DNA of 6,089 bases from Methanobrevibacter sp. (GTDB lineage: Archaea > Methanobacteriota > Methanobacteria > Methanobacteriales > Methanobacteriaceae). This document shows, one piece after another, positions 1 through 5,649 of this stretch. The notes under the pieces were generated by a model. It was given only the letters and a program-made list of their open reading frames with translations. It did not search any database and was not told the DNA's origin. How positions within the stretch are numbered: the first letter of the stretch is position 1; the number at the start of each line of letters is the position of its first letter. The DNA lies in NCBI GenBank assembly GCA_031261945.1, contig JAISIQ010000035.1, positions 1 through 6,089 on the forward strand, given 5' to 3'. A program made the position numbers and the translations under genes.

Positions 1-315
1 GAAGATACAACATTGAATTTAATAGCTACTAAAACTGTTTTAAAATCGATAAAAAATAATAATTATGATGAATATTTATTGAAAATTAATAAAACTAAAA
101 ATATTCGGATATGGGAATTATCTGAAGAAGTAAAACTATTTTTGACAGTTTGTGATAATTTTTTATCTTTTAATTTGTTTTTTAAAGATGGATATTATGA
201 TGATTCTGTTAGTATTATGGATAATTCAGCTGAAGGGTTACTTTGGGGAATCGAGCTATTCGATTATTATAAAGAGAAAGGAAAATTAATTGATATTGAA
301 GAATATTTCAGTTAA
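1..315 (+). CDS. Winged-helix-type transcriptional regulator with FilR1 C-terminal domain (5' end outside window)
   Basis: The frame is open from base 1, so this is the C-terminal 104 residues of a longer protein. The TTG at 13 is probably not the true start. The visible part resembles the domain of archaeal methanogenesis regulators of the FilR1 type (formerly DUF1724), which normally follows an N-terminal winged helix-turn-helix. The recognisable signature is a strand-rich stretch ending LFLTVCDNFLSFNLFFKDG, then YYDDS, then WGIELFDYYKEKG near the C terminus; the family usually shows SLGLF-DG-YD and WG-ELF-YY here. The DNA-binding part is not in the window, so its operator and targets cannot be judged. 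The gene converges on glyS and is on the opposite strand from all other genes here, so it is not part of their operon. The family call is from motif memory, not a search. Confidence 0.72.
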   Translation, partial: EDTTLNLIATKTVLKSIKNNNYDEYLLKINKTKNIRIWELSEEVKLFLTVCDNFLSFNLFFKDGYYDDSVSIMDNSAEGLLWGIELFDYYKEKGKLIDIEEYFS

Positions 316-323
316 ATTTCCTA

Positions 324-336
324 TTTTTTAGTTTTT
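324..336 (+). terminator. Oligo-T terminator candidate after the regulator gene
   Basis: Two T tracts, six Ts (324-329) and five Ts (332-336), lie 9-21 nt after the regulator stop codon. Archaeal RNA polymerase commonly terminates at oligo-U without needing a hairpin, so this fits as the end of the + transcript. In such AT-rich DNA T runs also arise by chance. Confidence 0.4.
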
Positions 337-352
337 ATTAAATTGATTAATA

Positions 353-374
353 ATTTAACTAAAATTTAACTAAA
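353..374. repeat. 11-bp perfect tandem duplication spanning the glyS stop codon
   Basis: ATTTAACTAAA occurs twice head to tail (353-363 and 364-374). The glyS stop codon (366-368 on the minus strand) lies in the right-hand copy, so the other copy, beyond the stop, is a duplicate of the gene's last bases. Confidence 0.85.
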
Positions 375-2081
375 TAATGAAGTTATTTCATTATTTAATT
401 CATTTATTTTGACTCTTGTTTGTTCTTCTGTATCTCTATCTCTTATTGTTATAGAATTATCTTCAAGAGTATCATAATCTATGGTAATAGCTATTGGGAT
501 TCCTATTTCATCAGATCTAGCATATCTTCTACCAATAGTTCCAGAAGTGTCATAATCAACCATAAATCCTTTTTGACGTAATTCTTGAGTGATGTCAATA
601 GCTATTTCAGTTAATTCTTTCTTATTTAGTAGTGGAAATACAGCAATTTGTAGTGGAGCTATTGAGTTACTTAATTTGAAATAATCTTTGTCTTTTTCAT
701 TAATTGCTGTATGAAACGAATGTAGAAGTACAGAATAAAGTATCCTATCAATACCAAATGAAGGTTCGATAACATGAGGAACTATCTTTTCTCCTTTGAC
801 TTCTTCTTCAATTTTCTCAAAATCAACATGTTCTGAGGTGATTTCAAAAGTTTCAGAATCAATTTCAGCAAAATAGCTATTATCTTTATCAAATTCCTCT
901 TTAATAGCTATTATTTCTTTTTCATCAATGTTTTCTAAGAAATTTTTAACTTTTGGAGCATCTCCTTTAAAGGAAGGTCCAAATTTTCCCATATTTATCT
1001 TTATTATAGTTTTTTCAATGTTTTTAGGTTCATCATATTGAATAAAAATATTTAAATCTTCATTACTATGTTTAGAATGAGCTAAAAGATCATAATCTCC
1101 TCTATCAGCTATTCCAATAATCTCTACCCATCCATATCTATCAGTTTTAACTTCAACATCCCAACAATCAATAGCATAATGAGCCATTTCATTAGGCAAA
1201 TGTTGTCTAAATCTTAAAACTTCATCAGGAATTCCTAATTCTTTTAAAAATTTTTTAGCTAAATAAATTTGATATATTAGTATTTCATTAGCCACAATTC
1301 CTTTATCTAATGCTTCTTGTGCAGTTATTTTTAAAGGATCTTCTTCTTTTATTTGTGTATCTGCCGAATTTAAAGTCAATTCTTCCTTAGCTATTTTTGA
1401 AAAATTTGGATGAGTTTTATCCCTTGGATCAACAAATATTTCTGCTTCTGCTTGTGTAAATTCCCTAAGTCTTATTACTCCTTGCCTTGGTGAAATTTCA
1501 TTACGATATGCTTTTCCAAGTTGAACAGCTCCAAAAGGTAACTTATTTTTGAAAAAGCGAGATAGGCGTTTAAACATTATAAATATTCCTTGCGCTGTTT
1601 CAGGACGCATATATCCGGTTTTATCTCCTTTTGCACCAATGAGTGTTTTAAACATTAGGTTATAGTTCCAAATTTGACTTAATTTATCTCCACAATTAGG
1701 GCATGTGATTTTTTGTTTTTTAACTATTTCATCAAGCTCTTCATTTGTTAAACTTTCAACATCTTTTCCAATAGCTTCTTCAATAATATGGTCGGCTCTA
1801 TAAACATCTCCACATCCAGCACATTGAGTCATAGGATCAGTAAAATTATCAACATGTCCAGAAGCCTTTAAAACTTCTTCAGGAGTAACAGTTGGACTTT
1901 CTATTTCAAAGAATCCTTCGCCAGCTATATATTGCTTTCTCCATACTTGCATGATGTTATTTTTTAAAATAGCTCCAAGAGGTCCATAGTCAGTAAATCC
2001 AGAAACTCCGGAATATATTTCAAAAGAAGGCCATAAAAAACCTCTTTTGGTACTGATATTTATCATTTTTTCATGGTTCAT
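366..2081 (-). CDS. glyS: Glycine--tRNA ligase (class II, archaeal/eukaryotic alpha2 type)
   Basis: This cytoplasmic enzyme charges tRNA-Gly with glycine using ATP. It has 571 residues, the normal size for the archaeal homodimeric form. The N terminus carries the motif 1 region with GFTDYGPLGAILKNN (28-42). A probable zinc site is formed by two CxxC pairs at Cys87/Cys90 and Cys127/Cys130. MRPETAQGIF is at 158-167. Motif 2 (RNEISPRQGVIRLREFTQAE, 193-212) includes the ATP-binding arginines. RQHLPNEMAHYA is at 292-303, and GIADRGDYDL at 323-332 lies in the glycine-specific region. Motif 3 is EPSFGIDRILYSVL (439-452). The anticodon-binding domain starts near APLQIAVFP (475-483) and includes DTSGTIGRRYARSDEIG (511-527). 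The Met at 2081 is supported by GGAG seven nt upstream; Met6 has no comparable site. dcd lies 64 nt upstream in the same direction, so cotranscription is possible. No key residue appears missing. Confidence 0.97.
   Translation of the reverse strand: MNHEKMINISTKRGFLWPSFEIYSGVSGFTDYGPLGAILKNNIMQVWRKQYIAGEGFFEIESPTVTPEEVLKASGHVDNFTDPMTQCAGCGDVYRADHIIEEAIGKDVESLTNEELDEIVKKQKITCPNCGDKLSQIWNYNLMFKTLIGAKGDKTGYMRPETAQGIFIMFKRLSRFFKNKLPFGAVQLGKAYRNEISPRQGVIRLREFTQAEAEIFVDPRDKTHPNFSKIAKEELTLNSADTQIKEEDPLKITAQEALDKGIVANEILIYQIYLAKKFLKELGIPDEVLRFRQHLPNEMAHYAIDCWDVEVKTDRYGWVEIIGIADRGDYDLLAHSKHSNEDLNIFIQYDEPKNIEKTIIKINMGKFGPSFKGDAPKVKNFLENIDEKEIIAIKEEFDKDNSYFAEIDSETFEITSEHVDFEKIEEEVKGEKIVPHVIEPSFGIDRILYSVLLHSFHTAINEKDKDYFKLSNSIAPLQIAVFPLLNKKELTEIAIDITQELRQKGFMVDYDTSGTIGRRYARSDEIGIPIAITIDYDTLEDNSITIRDRDTEEQTRVKINELNNEITSLFS
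371..397 (-). terminator. 11-bp perfect hairpin over the last codons of glyS
   Basis: TAAATAATGAA (371-381) pairs perfectly with TTCATTATTTA (387-397) around a 5-nt loop. On the minus strand it lies inside the final nine codons of glyS (Asn-Glu-Ile-Thr-Ser-Leu-Phe-Ser), with T-rich sequence just after the stop. It may aid termination or protect the 3' end of the glyS mRNA. The stem is almost all A-T and so only moderately stable. The complementarity is seen; the role is inferred. Confidence 0.45.
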
Positions 2082-2088
2082 TTAATTA

Positions 2089-2092
2089 CTCC
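2089..2092 (-). promoter_or_regulatory. Ribosome binding site of glyS
   Basis: GGAG on the minus strand sits 7 nt before the ATG at 2081. It fixes the glyS start and shows the spacing used by genes in this window. Confidence 0.75.
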
Positions 2093-2125
2093 GGTAAATA
2101 TTAATGTGAGGAAAATAAAAAATAG

Positions 2126-2139
2126 CTATGTTCTATGTT
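2126..2139. repeat. 7-bp tandem duplication in the dcd-glyS spacer
   Basis: CTATGTT occurs twice head to tail (2126-2132, 2133-2139). The left copy overlaps a near-perfect AATAGCTAT(G) palindrome at 2121-2130. No function is evident. Confidence 0.7.
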
Positions 2140-2145
2140 AAATAC

Positions 2146-2739
2146 TTATTTCTCTTTTCTAAGCTCATAATCTAATTTTATACGGCTACTTTCAGGTCTT
2201 TTTTGTCCCATATATTTACTATCTCTTTCAGGATGCCCATAGGGTTTTTCTGAAGGAGAAGTCATGGTTTCAAAAACGATTTGACAAACTCTCTGACCAG
2301 GATATAATGCTACTGGCATTTTTCCGATATTGGATATTTCTAAAGTAATTTTTCCCTCAAAACCAGGGTCTATGTATCCTGCAGTAACATGCATGGTTAT
2401 TCCAAGTCTTCCCATTGAAGAACGACCTTCTACTCTAGCTACTATATTATCAGGTATCTTAACAGTTTCATAAGTAGTAGCTAATGCAAATTCATTAGGG
2501 TGGATAATAAAAGCTTCGTTATCTTCAATAAACATTGATTCCATATAAGATGCAATATCTGATTTATCTCTTGGATCAATACAAGGTTTTCTTATAATTT
2601 TAAAACCTTTAAATTCACTACCGATTCTTAAATCTACTGAGGAAGGTTGTATTTGTTTTTCAAAATCTTCTAAAGGATCAATAACAATTTTTTTCTCTTG
2701 TAAATATTTTTTTATGTCTTTATCACTTAGAATGGCCAT
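2146..2739 (-). CDS. dcd: dCTP deaminase, possibly the bifunctional dUMP-forming type
   Basis: A 197-residue trimeric cytosolic enzyme of the dUTPase/Dcd fold that deaminates dCTP on the route to dTMP. Visible motifs are QPSSVDLRIG (31-40), the phosphate-binding RSSMGRLG (106-113), HVTAGYIDPGFEGKITLE (117-134) with the likely catalytic Glu134, PGQRVCQIVFE (147-157) and a C-terminal lid with SKYMGQKRPESS (174-185). E. coli Dcd makes dUTP, whereas the M. jannaschii and M. tuberculosis enzymes carry the reaction on to dUMP. As I recall, those two have Ala-Gly after the HxT stretch where E. coli has Ala-His. This protein has Ala120-Gly121, which favours a dUMP-forming enzyme; that point is inference. 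The start at 2739 has GGAG 8 nt upstream. A 137-nt spacer with a TATA-like box separates it from the methyltransferase gene, suggesting its own promoter. Confidence 0.95.
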   Translation of the reverse strand: MAILSDKDIKKYLQEKKIVIDPLEDFEKQIQPSSVDLRIGSEFKGFKIIRKPCIDPRDKSDIASYMESMFIEDNEAFIIHPNEFALATTYETVKIPDNIVARVEGRSSMGRLGITMHVTAGYIDPGFEGKITLEISNIGKMPVALYPGQRVCQIVFETMTSPSEKPYGHPERDSKYMGQKRPESSRIKLDYELRKEK

Positions 2740-2747
2740 TTATTAAT

Positions 2748-2751
2748 CTCC
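2748..2751 (-). promoter_or_regulatory. Ribosome binding site of dcd
   Basis: GGAG on the minus strand, 8 nt before the dcd ATG. Its first base is shared with the end of the 13-bp tandem duplication just upstream. Confidence 0.7.
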
Positions 2752-2776
2752 AAAATTAGTAATCAAAATTAGTAAT
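2751..2776. repeat. 13-bp perfect tandem duplication in the dcd leader
   Basis: CAAAATTAGTAAT occurs twice with no gap (2751-2763, 2764-2776). On the minus strand it reads ATTACTAATTTTG twice and runs straight into the GGAG of dcd. It lies between the TATA-like box and the ribosome site, so it covers the likely transcription start and short leader. It could be a paired operator or a slippage product. Confidence 0.85.
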
Positions 2777-2785
2777 TATTATTTT

Positions 2786-2794
2786 CTATATATT
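2786..2794 (-). promoter_or_regulatory. TATA-box candidate for dcd
   Basis: On the minus strand AATATATAG lies about 50 nt before the dcd ATG and is preceded by the purine-rich AGAGAAT, which could act as a BRE. Initiation about 25 nt downstream would start the mRNA inside the 13-bp tandem repeat with a leader of roughly 25 nt. The whole spacer is AT-rich, so chance matches are likely. Confidence 0.35.
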
Positions 2795-2846
2795 ATTCTC
2801 TAATATTATCTTTTCTATATTTTATTTATTATTTTATTATTAATAA

Positions 2847-2874
2847 ATATAATTAAAATAATATAATTAAGATA
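2847..2874. repeat. 14-bp near-perfect tandem repeat just after the methyltransferase gene
   Basis: ATATAATTAAAATA (2847-2860) is followed directly by ATATAATTAAGATA (2861-2874), with one mismatch. A third partial copy, ATATAATT, starts at 2880 within the last codons of the methyltransferase gene. Confidence 0.7.
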
Positions 2875-2876
2875 AA

Positions 2877-3770
2877 TTAATATAATTTTTCTTTTATTCT
2901 TCTTAAAATTCCTTTTAAAGTGTGAGCTTCTCTACCTGTAATAAAAGCACGATTTATAATATTTTTAAAAGATTTCAAACCAGTTTTTTCCTTGTGTGGT
3001 GGAAGAGCTAATTTTGAAATAATAGTTGCCATGTCACTAAGCAAATATTCTTTTTCAATAGCTGTAGCTTCTTCTAATCCTTCAACTGGAAATTCATTCC
3101 TGTTTTTGAATATTTCATAAAAAATAATAGCTGCTGCATGGGAAATATTCATTATTGGATAGCTAGGATCAGTAGGAATACTAACAATCATATCGCATAA
3201 TTCTATTTCTTCATTATAAAGTCCATTACCTTCTCTTCCAAATAAAATAGCTATTTTATTGTTGAAATTAATTGATGTTCCTAATTCTTCTGGTTTTATA
3301 GGAATTCTTGATAAGTTATAGCTACCTCCAGGCGTACCAGTAGAACCAATTATAAAATCGATTCTTTCTTTTTTAAAGAAATCATCTAATGTAGGGTAAA
3401 TAGCTGCGTTTTCAACAATATTTTTACTATGCATTGCTTGGTAATAAGCTTCTTTTTCTAATTTACAAGGATTTATTAAAACTAAGTTTTTTAATCCAAA
3501 ATTACCCATAGTTCTTGCTAAAAAACCTACATTTCCAGGTGTTTCACATTCTACAAAAATAACAAATATATTTTTTTTTAATTTATCATTTTCTTTAGAA
3601 AAACCTAATCCTTCTGTTGTAACTATCTTCTTTTTTTTGGAAGATTTTGATCCTTTAGAAGTAGCTTTGCTATCACTTTTTTCTTTTTCTTTTATTTTTT
3701 CAGCTTCTTCTTTTTTTAATAAAGAATCTTCTTCTGTAACAATTATTTCTTCTGAAGCTATATCTCCTAA
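2877..3770 (-). CDS. TrmJ-like SpoU/SPOUT tRNA 2'-O-methyltransferase, start codon missing or frameshifted
   Basis: SPOUT-fold enzymes of this family methylate ribose 2'-OH using AdoMet; TrmJ acts on tRNA position 32. All three SpoU motifs are present: ECETPGNVGFLARTMGNFGL (motif I, ending in the first in-frame ATG region at 3509), FGREGNGL (3219-3242), and IPTDPSYPIMNISHAA with its conserved Asn at 3147-3149. The C terminus (LPPHKEKTGLKSFKNIINRA, then REAHTLKGIL) matches the TrmJ dimerisation tail. Starting at the ATG at 3509 would give 210 residues but cut through motif I, so it cannot be the whole protein. The frame stays open upstream to 3770, adding about 67 Lys/Glu/Ser-rich residues and then NIFVIFVE, but offers no ATG, GTG or TTG before a TAA at 3771-3773. 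A single-base indel near 3768-3772 would connect it to the ATG at 3784 (MGDFN-LGDIASEE...). It may be a sequencing error, a recent pseudogene, or use a non-standard start. The family call is firm; intactness is not. Confidence 0.88.
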   Translation of the reverse strand, partial: LGDIASEEIIVTEEDSLLKKEEAEKIKEKEKSDSKATSKGSKSSKKKKIVTTEGLGFSKENDKLKKNIFVIFVECETPGNVGFLARTMGNFGLKNLVLINPCKLEKEAYYQAMHSKNIVENAAIYPTLDDFFKKERIDFIIGSTGTPGGSYNLSRIPIKPEELGTSINFNNKIAILFGREGNGLYNEEIELCDMIVSIPTDPSYPIMNISHAAAIIFYEIFKNRNEFPVEGLEEATAIEKEYLLSDMATIISKLALPPHKEKTGLKSFKNIINRAFITGREAHTLKGILRRIKEKLY

Positions 3771-3781
3771 TTAAAATCCCC

Positions 3782-3816
3782 CATAAACTTAGCTATTAAC
3801 TATTTTGTTTATTAAA
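3782..3816 (-). promoter_or_regulatory. TATA-like box and out-of-frame ATG before the methyltransferase gene
   Basis: On the minus strand TTTAATAA (3809-3816) is centred about 28 nt before an ATG at 3782-3784, the spacing expected of a leaderless archaeal mRNA. That ATG reads MGDFN and then TAG. Its frame differs by one base from the long methyltransferase frame. A GGAG at 3764-3767 lies further on but has no start codon 5-9 nt after it. This arrangement is why I suspect a one-base loss. Confidence 0.35.
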
Positions 3817-3827
3817 AATTAATTTTA

Positions 3828-5420
3828 TTATAAATCATAACTTAATTTTAGAAGTTCAAGAATATTCATAACTTTTATATTATTTAAACCTTCTTGATCT
3901 AATGAATCTTGGATATTATATTGACAAAATGGACAAATGCTAATAACTGCATCAACATCTAATTTTTCTACCATTTCTGCTTTTTTCTTTCCTAATGCAA
4001 AAGCTATTTCTGGTTTTCCAGATCTAATTCCTCCACCTGCTCCACAACACTGGTCTGGTTTTTCCATTTCAATAAATTCCACGCCTTTGATTTTATTTAA
4101 TATTTCTCGAGGTTCTTTACTTATTCCTTGCCCTCTAATTAAGTGACATGGGTCATGATAAGTTACTTTTAAATTAAGTGGTTTCATTGGGTCTGTTTTT
4201 AGATCTTGTGCTAAAACTTCACTTATATCCATTACATTTAAATTAACATCATATTTTGGATAATCTTTCTTCAGTGTTGCCCCACAACCAGCACATAAAG
4301 TTATTATTTTATCATATTTTGAAAAAATTTCTTTATTTTTTTCAACAAGTTCTGGAACTATGTCAGTTTGTCCAGTTCTAAGTAATGGTGAACCACAACA
4401 TACTTGGCCTTCAGGAACTTCTACATCAAAGCCATTTTCTTTTAAAACATCAACAAGAGCAAAACCAACATCTTGAAGTTTGTAATCCATCATACATCCA
4501 GTAAAAATAGCTATTTTTTCATTTTTGTTTGATTCTTTATCTTTATACTTATCTTTATCTTTTTCTTCTTCTTTATTTTTATTTTTATCCTTATCTTTAT
4601 TAATAACTGATATAAAACTTTCTTCAGATGAATCAATAGATCTTCCAGTTTGTTCTATTTTTTCTTTTAGCTCAATATGGGGTTGTAATGGTCCTAAGTC
4701 CTTATTATAGGCTAAGGCTCTTAATTTTTCAATTGCGTCTCCAAAGCTATTTATCTCTTTTGGACAGACTTCTCCACATTTCCCACAACTTGTACAGGAA
4801 TAAAGTCCGTTTTCAATACTTTCTTCAGTTCTATCTCCTGTATCTCGTGGATCAAAATCAAATTTAGATAAATATCTCATAAAATAAGGCCCAGCAAACT
4901 CATCAGTAACCATCATAGCTGGACAAATAGCTAAACAGGAATAACATTCAATACAACTTCTAACTTTTTTTGTATTAACACATTCTTCATTTTCTATAAT
5001 AGAAGGACATCCACATCCTTTAATTCCAATATTATTGTCGTAATTAGTGCTAGTTTCTGTTTCTTTTTCTTTTTCTTCTTTTTGTAGATATAATTTCATT
5101 AATTTTACTTTTTCTTCTATTTCTGATTTATCTACAATTAAATCTTTTATAATTGGAAAATCTAATGGTTCTATAATAGCTTTTTCTTCTATTTCTGCTT
5201 TACATGCTAATACAACTTTTCCATTAAGCTTTAATGCACATGATCCACATTGTCCTGCTCTACATGAACTTCTAAAACTTAAATTTGTATTATATTTTTC
5301 ATTAATAGCTATTAACGCATCTAACACTTTCATTTTATCAGATGCTTCAATTTCATATTCTTCAAAATAAGGTTCTGTATTTTTATTATTATCAAACCTT
5401 AGAACTTGAATCTTTATCAT
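3828..5420 (-). CDS. tfrB: Thiol:fumarate reductase (CoM/CoB) iron-sulfur subunit B
   Basis: TfrB pairs with flavin-bearing TfrA in the cytoplasmic enzyme that reduces fumarate to succinate with CoM-SH and CoB-SH, forming the heterodisulfide; succinate feeds the incomplete reductive TCA route. Residues below count from the upstream Met at 5432. An N-terminal [2Fe-2S] domain has Cys57, 62, 65 and 77 (CRAGQCGSC...C). Two [4Fe-4S] motifs follow, CIECYSCLAICP (160-171) and CTSCGKCGEVCP (213-224). Two HdrB-like CCG domains follow: Cys313, CCG at 345, Cys380/383; and Cys429, CCG at 462, Cys500/503. These presumably hold the thiol/heterodisulfide site. Extra cysteines at 140, 142 and 151 are not in a motif I know. 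A Lys/Asp/Glu-rich linker (about 279-306) separates the two halves. I place the start at 5420 (MIKIQVLRF, 530 aa) because GGAG lies 6 nt before it and overlaps the upstream ATG at 5432. tfrA is not in the window; in Methanothermobacter the two genes are, as I recall, also unlinked. Confidence 0.95.
   Translation of the reverse strand: MIKIQVLRFDNNKNTEPYFEEYEIEASDKMKVLDALIAINEKYNTNLSFRSSCRAGQCGSCALKLNGKVVLACKAEIEEKAIIEPLDFPIIKDLIVDKSEIEEKVKLMKLYLQKEEKEKETETSTNYDNNIGIKGCGCPSIIENEECVNTKKVRSCIECYSCLAICPAMMVTDEFAGPYFMRYLSKFDFDPRDTGDRTEESIENGLYSCTSCGKCGEVCPKEINSFGDAIEKLRALAYNKDLGPLQPHIELKEKIEQTGRSIDSSEESFISVINKDKDKNKNKEEEKDKDKYKDKESNKNEKIAIFTGCMMDYKLQDVGFALVDVLKENGFDVEVPEGQVCCGSPLLRTGQTDIVPELVEKNKEIFSKYDKIITLCAGCGATLKKDYPKYDVNLNVMDISEVLAQDLKTDPMKPLNLKVTYHDPCHLIRGQGISKEPREILNKIKGVEFIEMEKPDQCCGAGGGIRSGKPEIAFALGKKKAEMVEKLDVDAVISICPFCQYNIQDSLDQEGLNNIKVMNILELLKLSYDL
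4515..4598 (-). repeat. Low-complexity Lys/Asp/Glu/Asn linker in TfrB, built of TTTATC-like units
   Basis: The DNA is an imperfect simple-sequence tract made of TCTTTA/TTTATC units (clearest at 4535-4600). The minus-strand product is about 28 residues with repeated Asp-Lys, Asn-Lys and Glu-Lys pairs. It lies between the ferredoxin-like half and the first CCG domain, where a flexible interdomain linker is tolerated. The tract probably grows and shrinks by slippage in multiples of three. A second short charged linker (EEKEKETETST) lies near residues 119-129. Confidence 0.75.
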
Positions 5421-5426
5421 TCTTAT

Positions 5427-5430
5427 CTCC
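5427..5430 (-). promoter_or_regulatory. Ribosome binding site that decides the tfrB start
   Basis: GGAG occurs within ATGGAGATAAGAATG on the minus strand. It overlaps the first ATG (5432) and is 6 nt from the second (5420), matching glyS and dcd spacing. Nothing similar precedes the first ATG, so the second is favoured. Confidence 0.65.
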
Positions 5431-5482
5431 ATTTATTATTCCTATTATTTTTATTTTTAGTGTTAATATTAGTATAATTATT

Positions 5483-5500
5483 AATACTATCAATACTATT
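5483..5500. repeat. 9-bp tandem duplication upstream of tfrB
   Basis: AATACTATC (5483-5491) is followed by AATACTATT (5492-5500). The flanks (about 5465-5545) continue with related TATTAGTA, ATTATT and GTATTATT words, giving a low-complexity leader/promoter region of tfrB. Any TATA box is hidden among many AT matches, so I do not call one. Confidence 0.6.
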
Positions 5501-5577
5501 AGTAATTATTATGTATTATTAGTATTATTTGTATTATTATCCATAATAGCTATTGTTATTACTAATTTTAATTTTAT

Positions 5578-5585
5578 AAAAAAAA
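5578..5585 (-). terminator. Oligo-T(8) terminator candidate for the right-edge gene
   Basis: On the minus strand there is a run of eight Ts about 65 nt after the stop codon of the right-edge gene and before the tfrB leader. It is the longest T run in this spacer and fits archaeal oligo-U termination. Confidence 0.45.
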
Positions 5586-5600
5586 TATTAATTATTGAAA

Positions 5601-5622
5601 TAATATTAAAATAATATTAAAA
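5601..5622. repeat. 11-bp perfect tandem duplication in the spacer
   Basis: TAATATTAAAA occurs twice with no gap (5601-5611, 5612-5622), about 30-50 nt beyond the stop of the right-edge gene. On the minus strand it gives T-rich TTTTAATATTA units that might also help termination. Confidence 0.8.
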
Positions 5623-5649
5623 TAATTGATTTAGAAGGTATTAATTATC

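Noticed and set aside
2877..3509. The methyltransferase gene as a complete 210-residue protein beginning at 3509
   Set aside because: SpoU motif I begins upstream of that Met, so the ATG is internal to the domain.
2877..3770. A GGAG at 3764-3767 as the ribosome site of the methyltransferase gene
   Set aside because: No ATG, GTG or TTG follows at 5-9 nt in any frame that stays open; the TTG in ATTGTT is out of frame and meets a stop soon.
3937..4146. 69-residue + strand frame
   Set aside because: Antisense to the CCG domain of tfrB, where the minus strand has clear conserved cysteine motifs.
4525..4710. Ser/Leu/Phe-rich open frame on the + strand
   Set aside because: It is the antisense of the TfrB charged linker; the sequence is just the complement of Lys/Asp/Glu codons.
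5047..5370. 107-residue + strand frame
   Set aside because: Antisense to the [2Fe-2S] domain of tfrB, which is unmistakable on the minus strand.
5342..5614. 90-residue hydrophobic open frame on the + strand
   Set aside because: It overlaps the 5' end of tfrB in antisense and then runs through AT-rich repeats, which give Ile/Phe/Leu-rich translations by composition. I found no convincing ribosome site.
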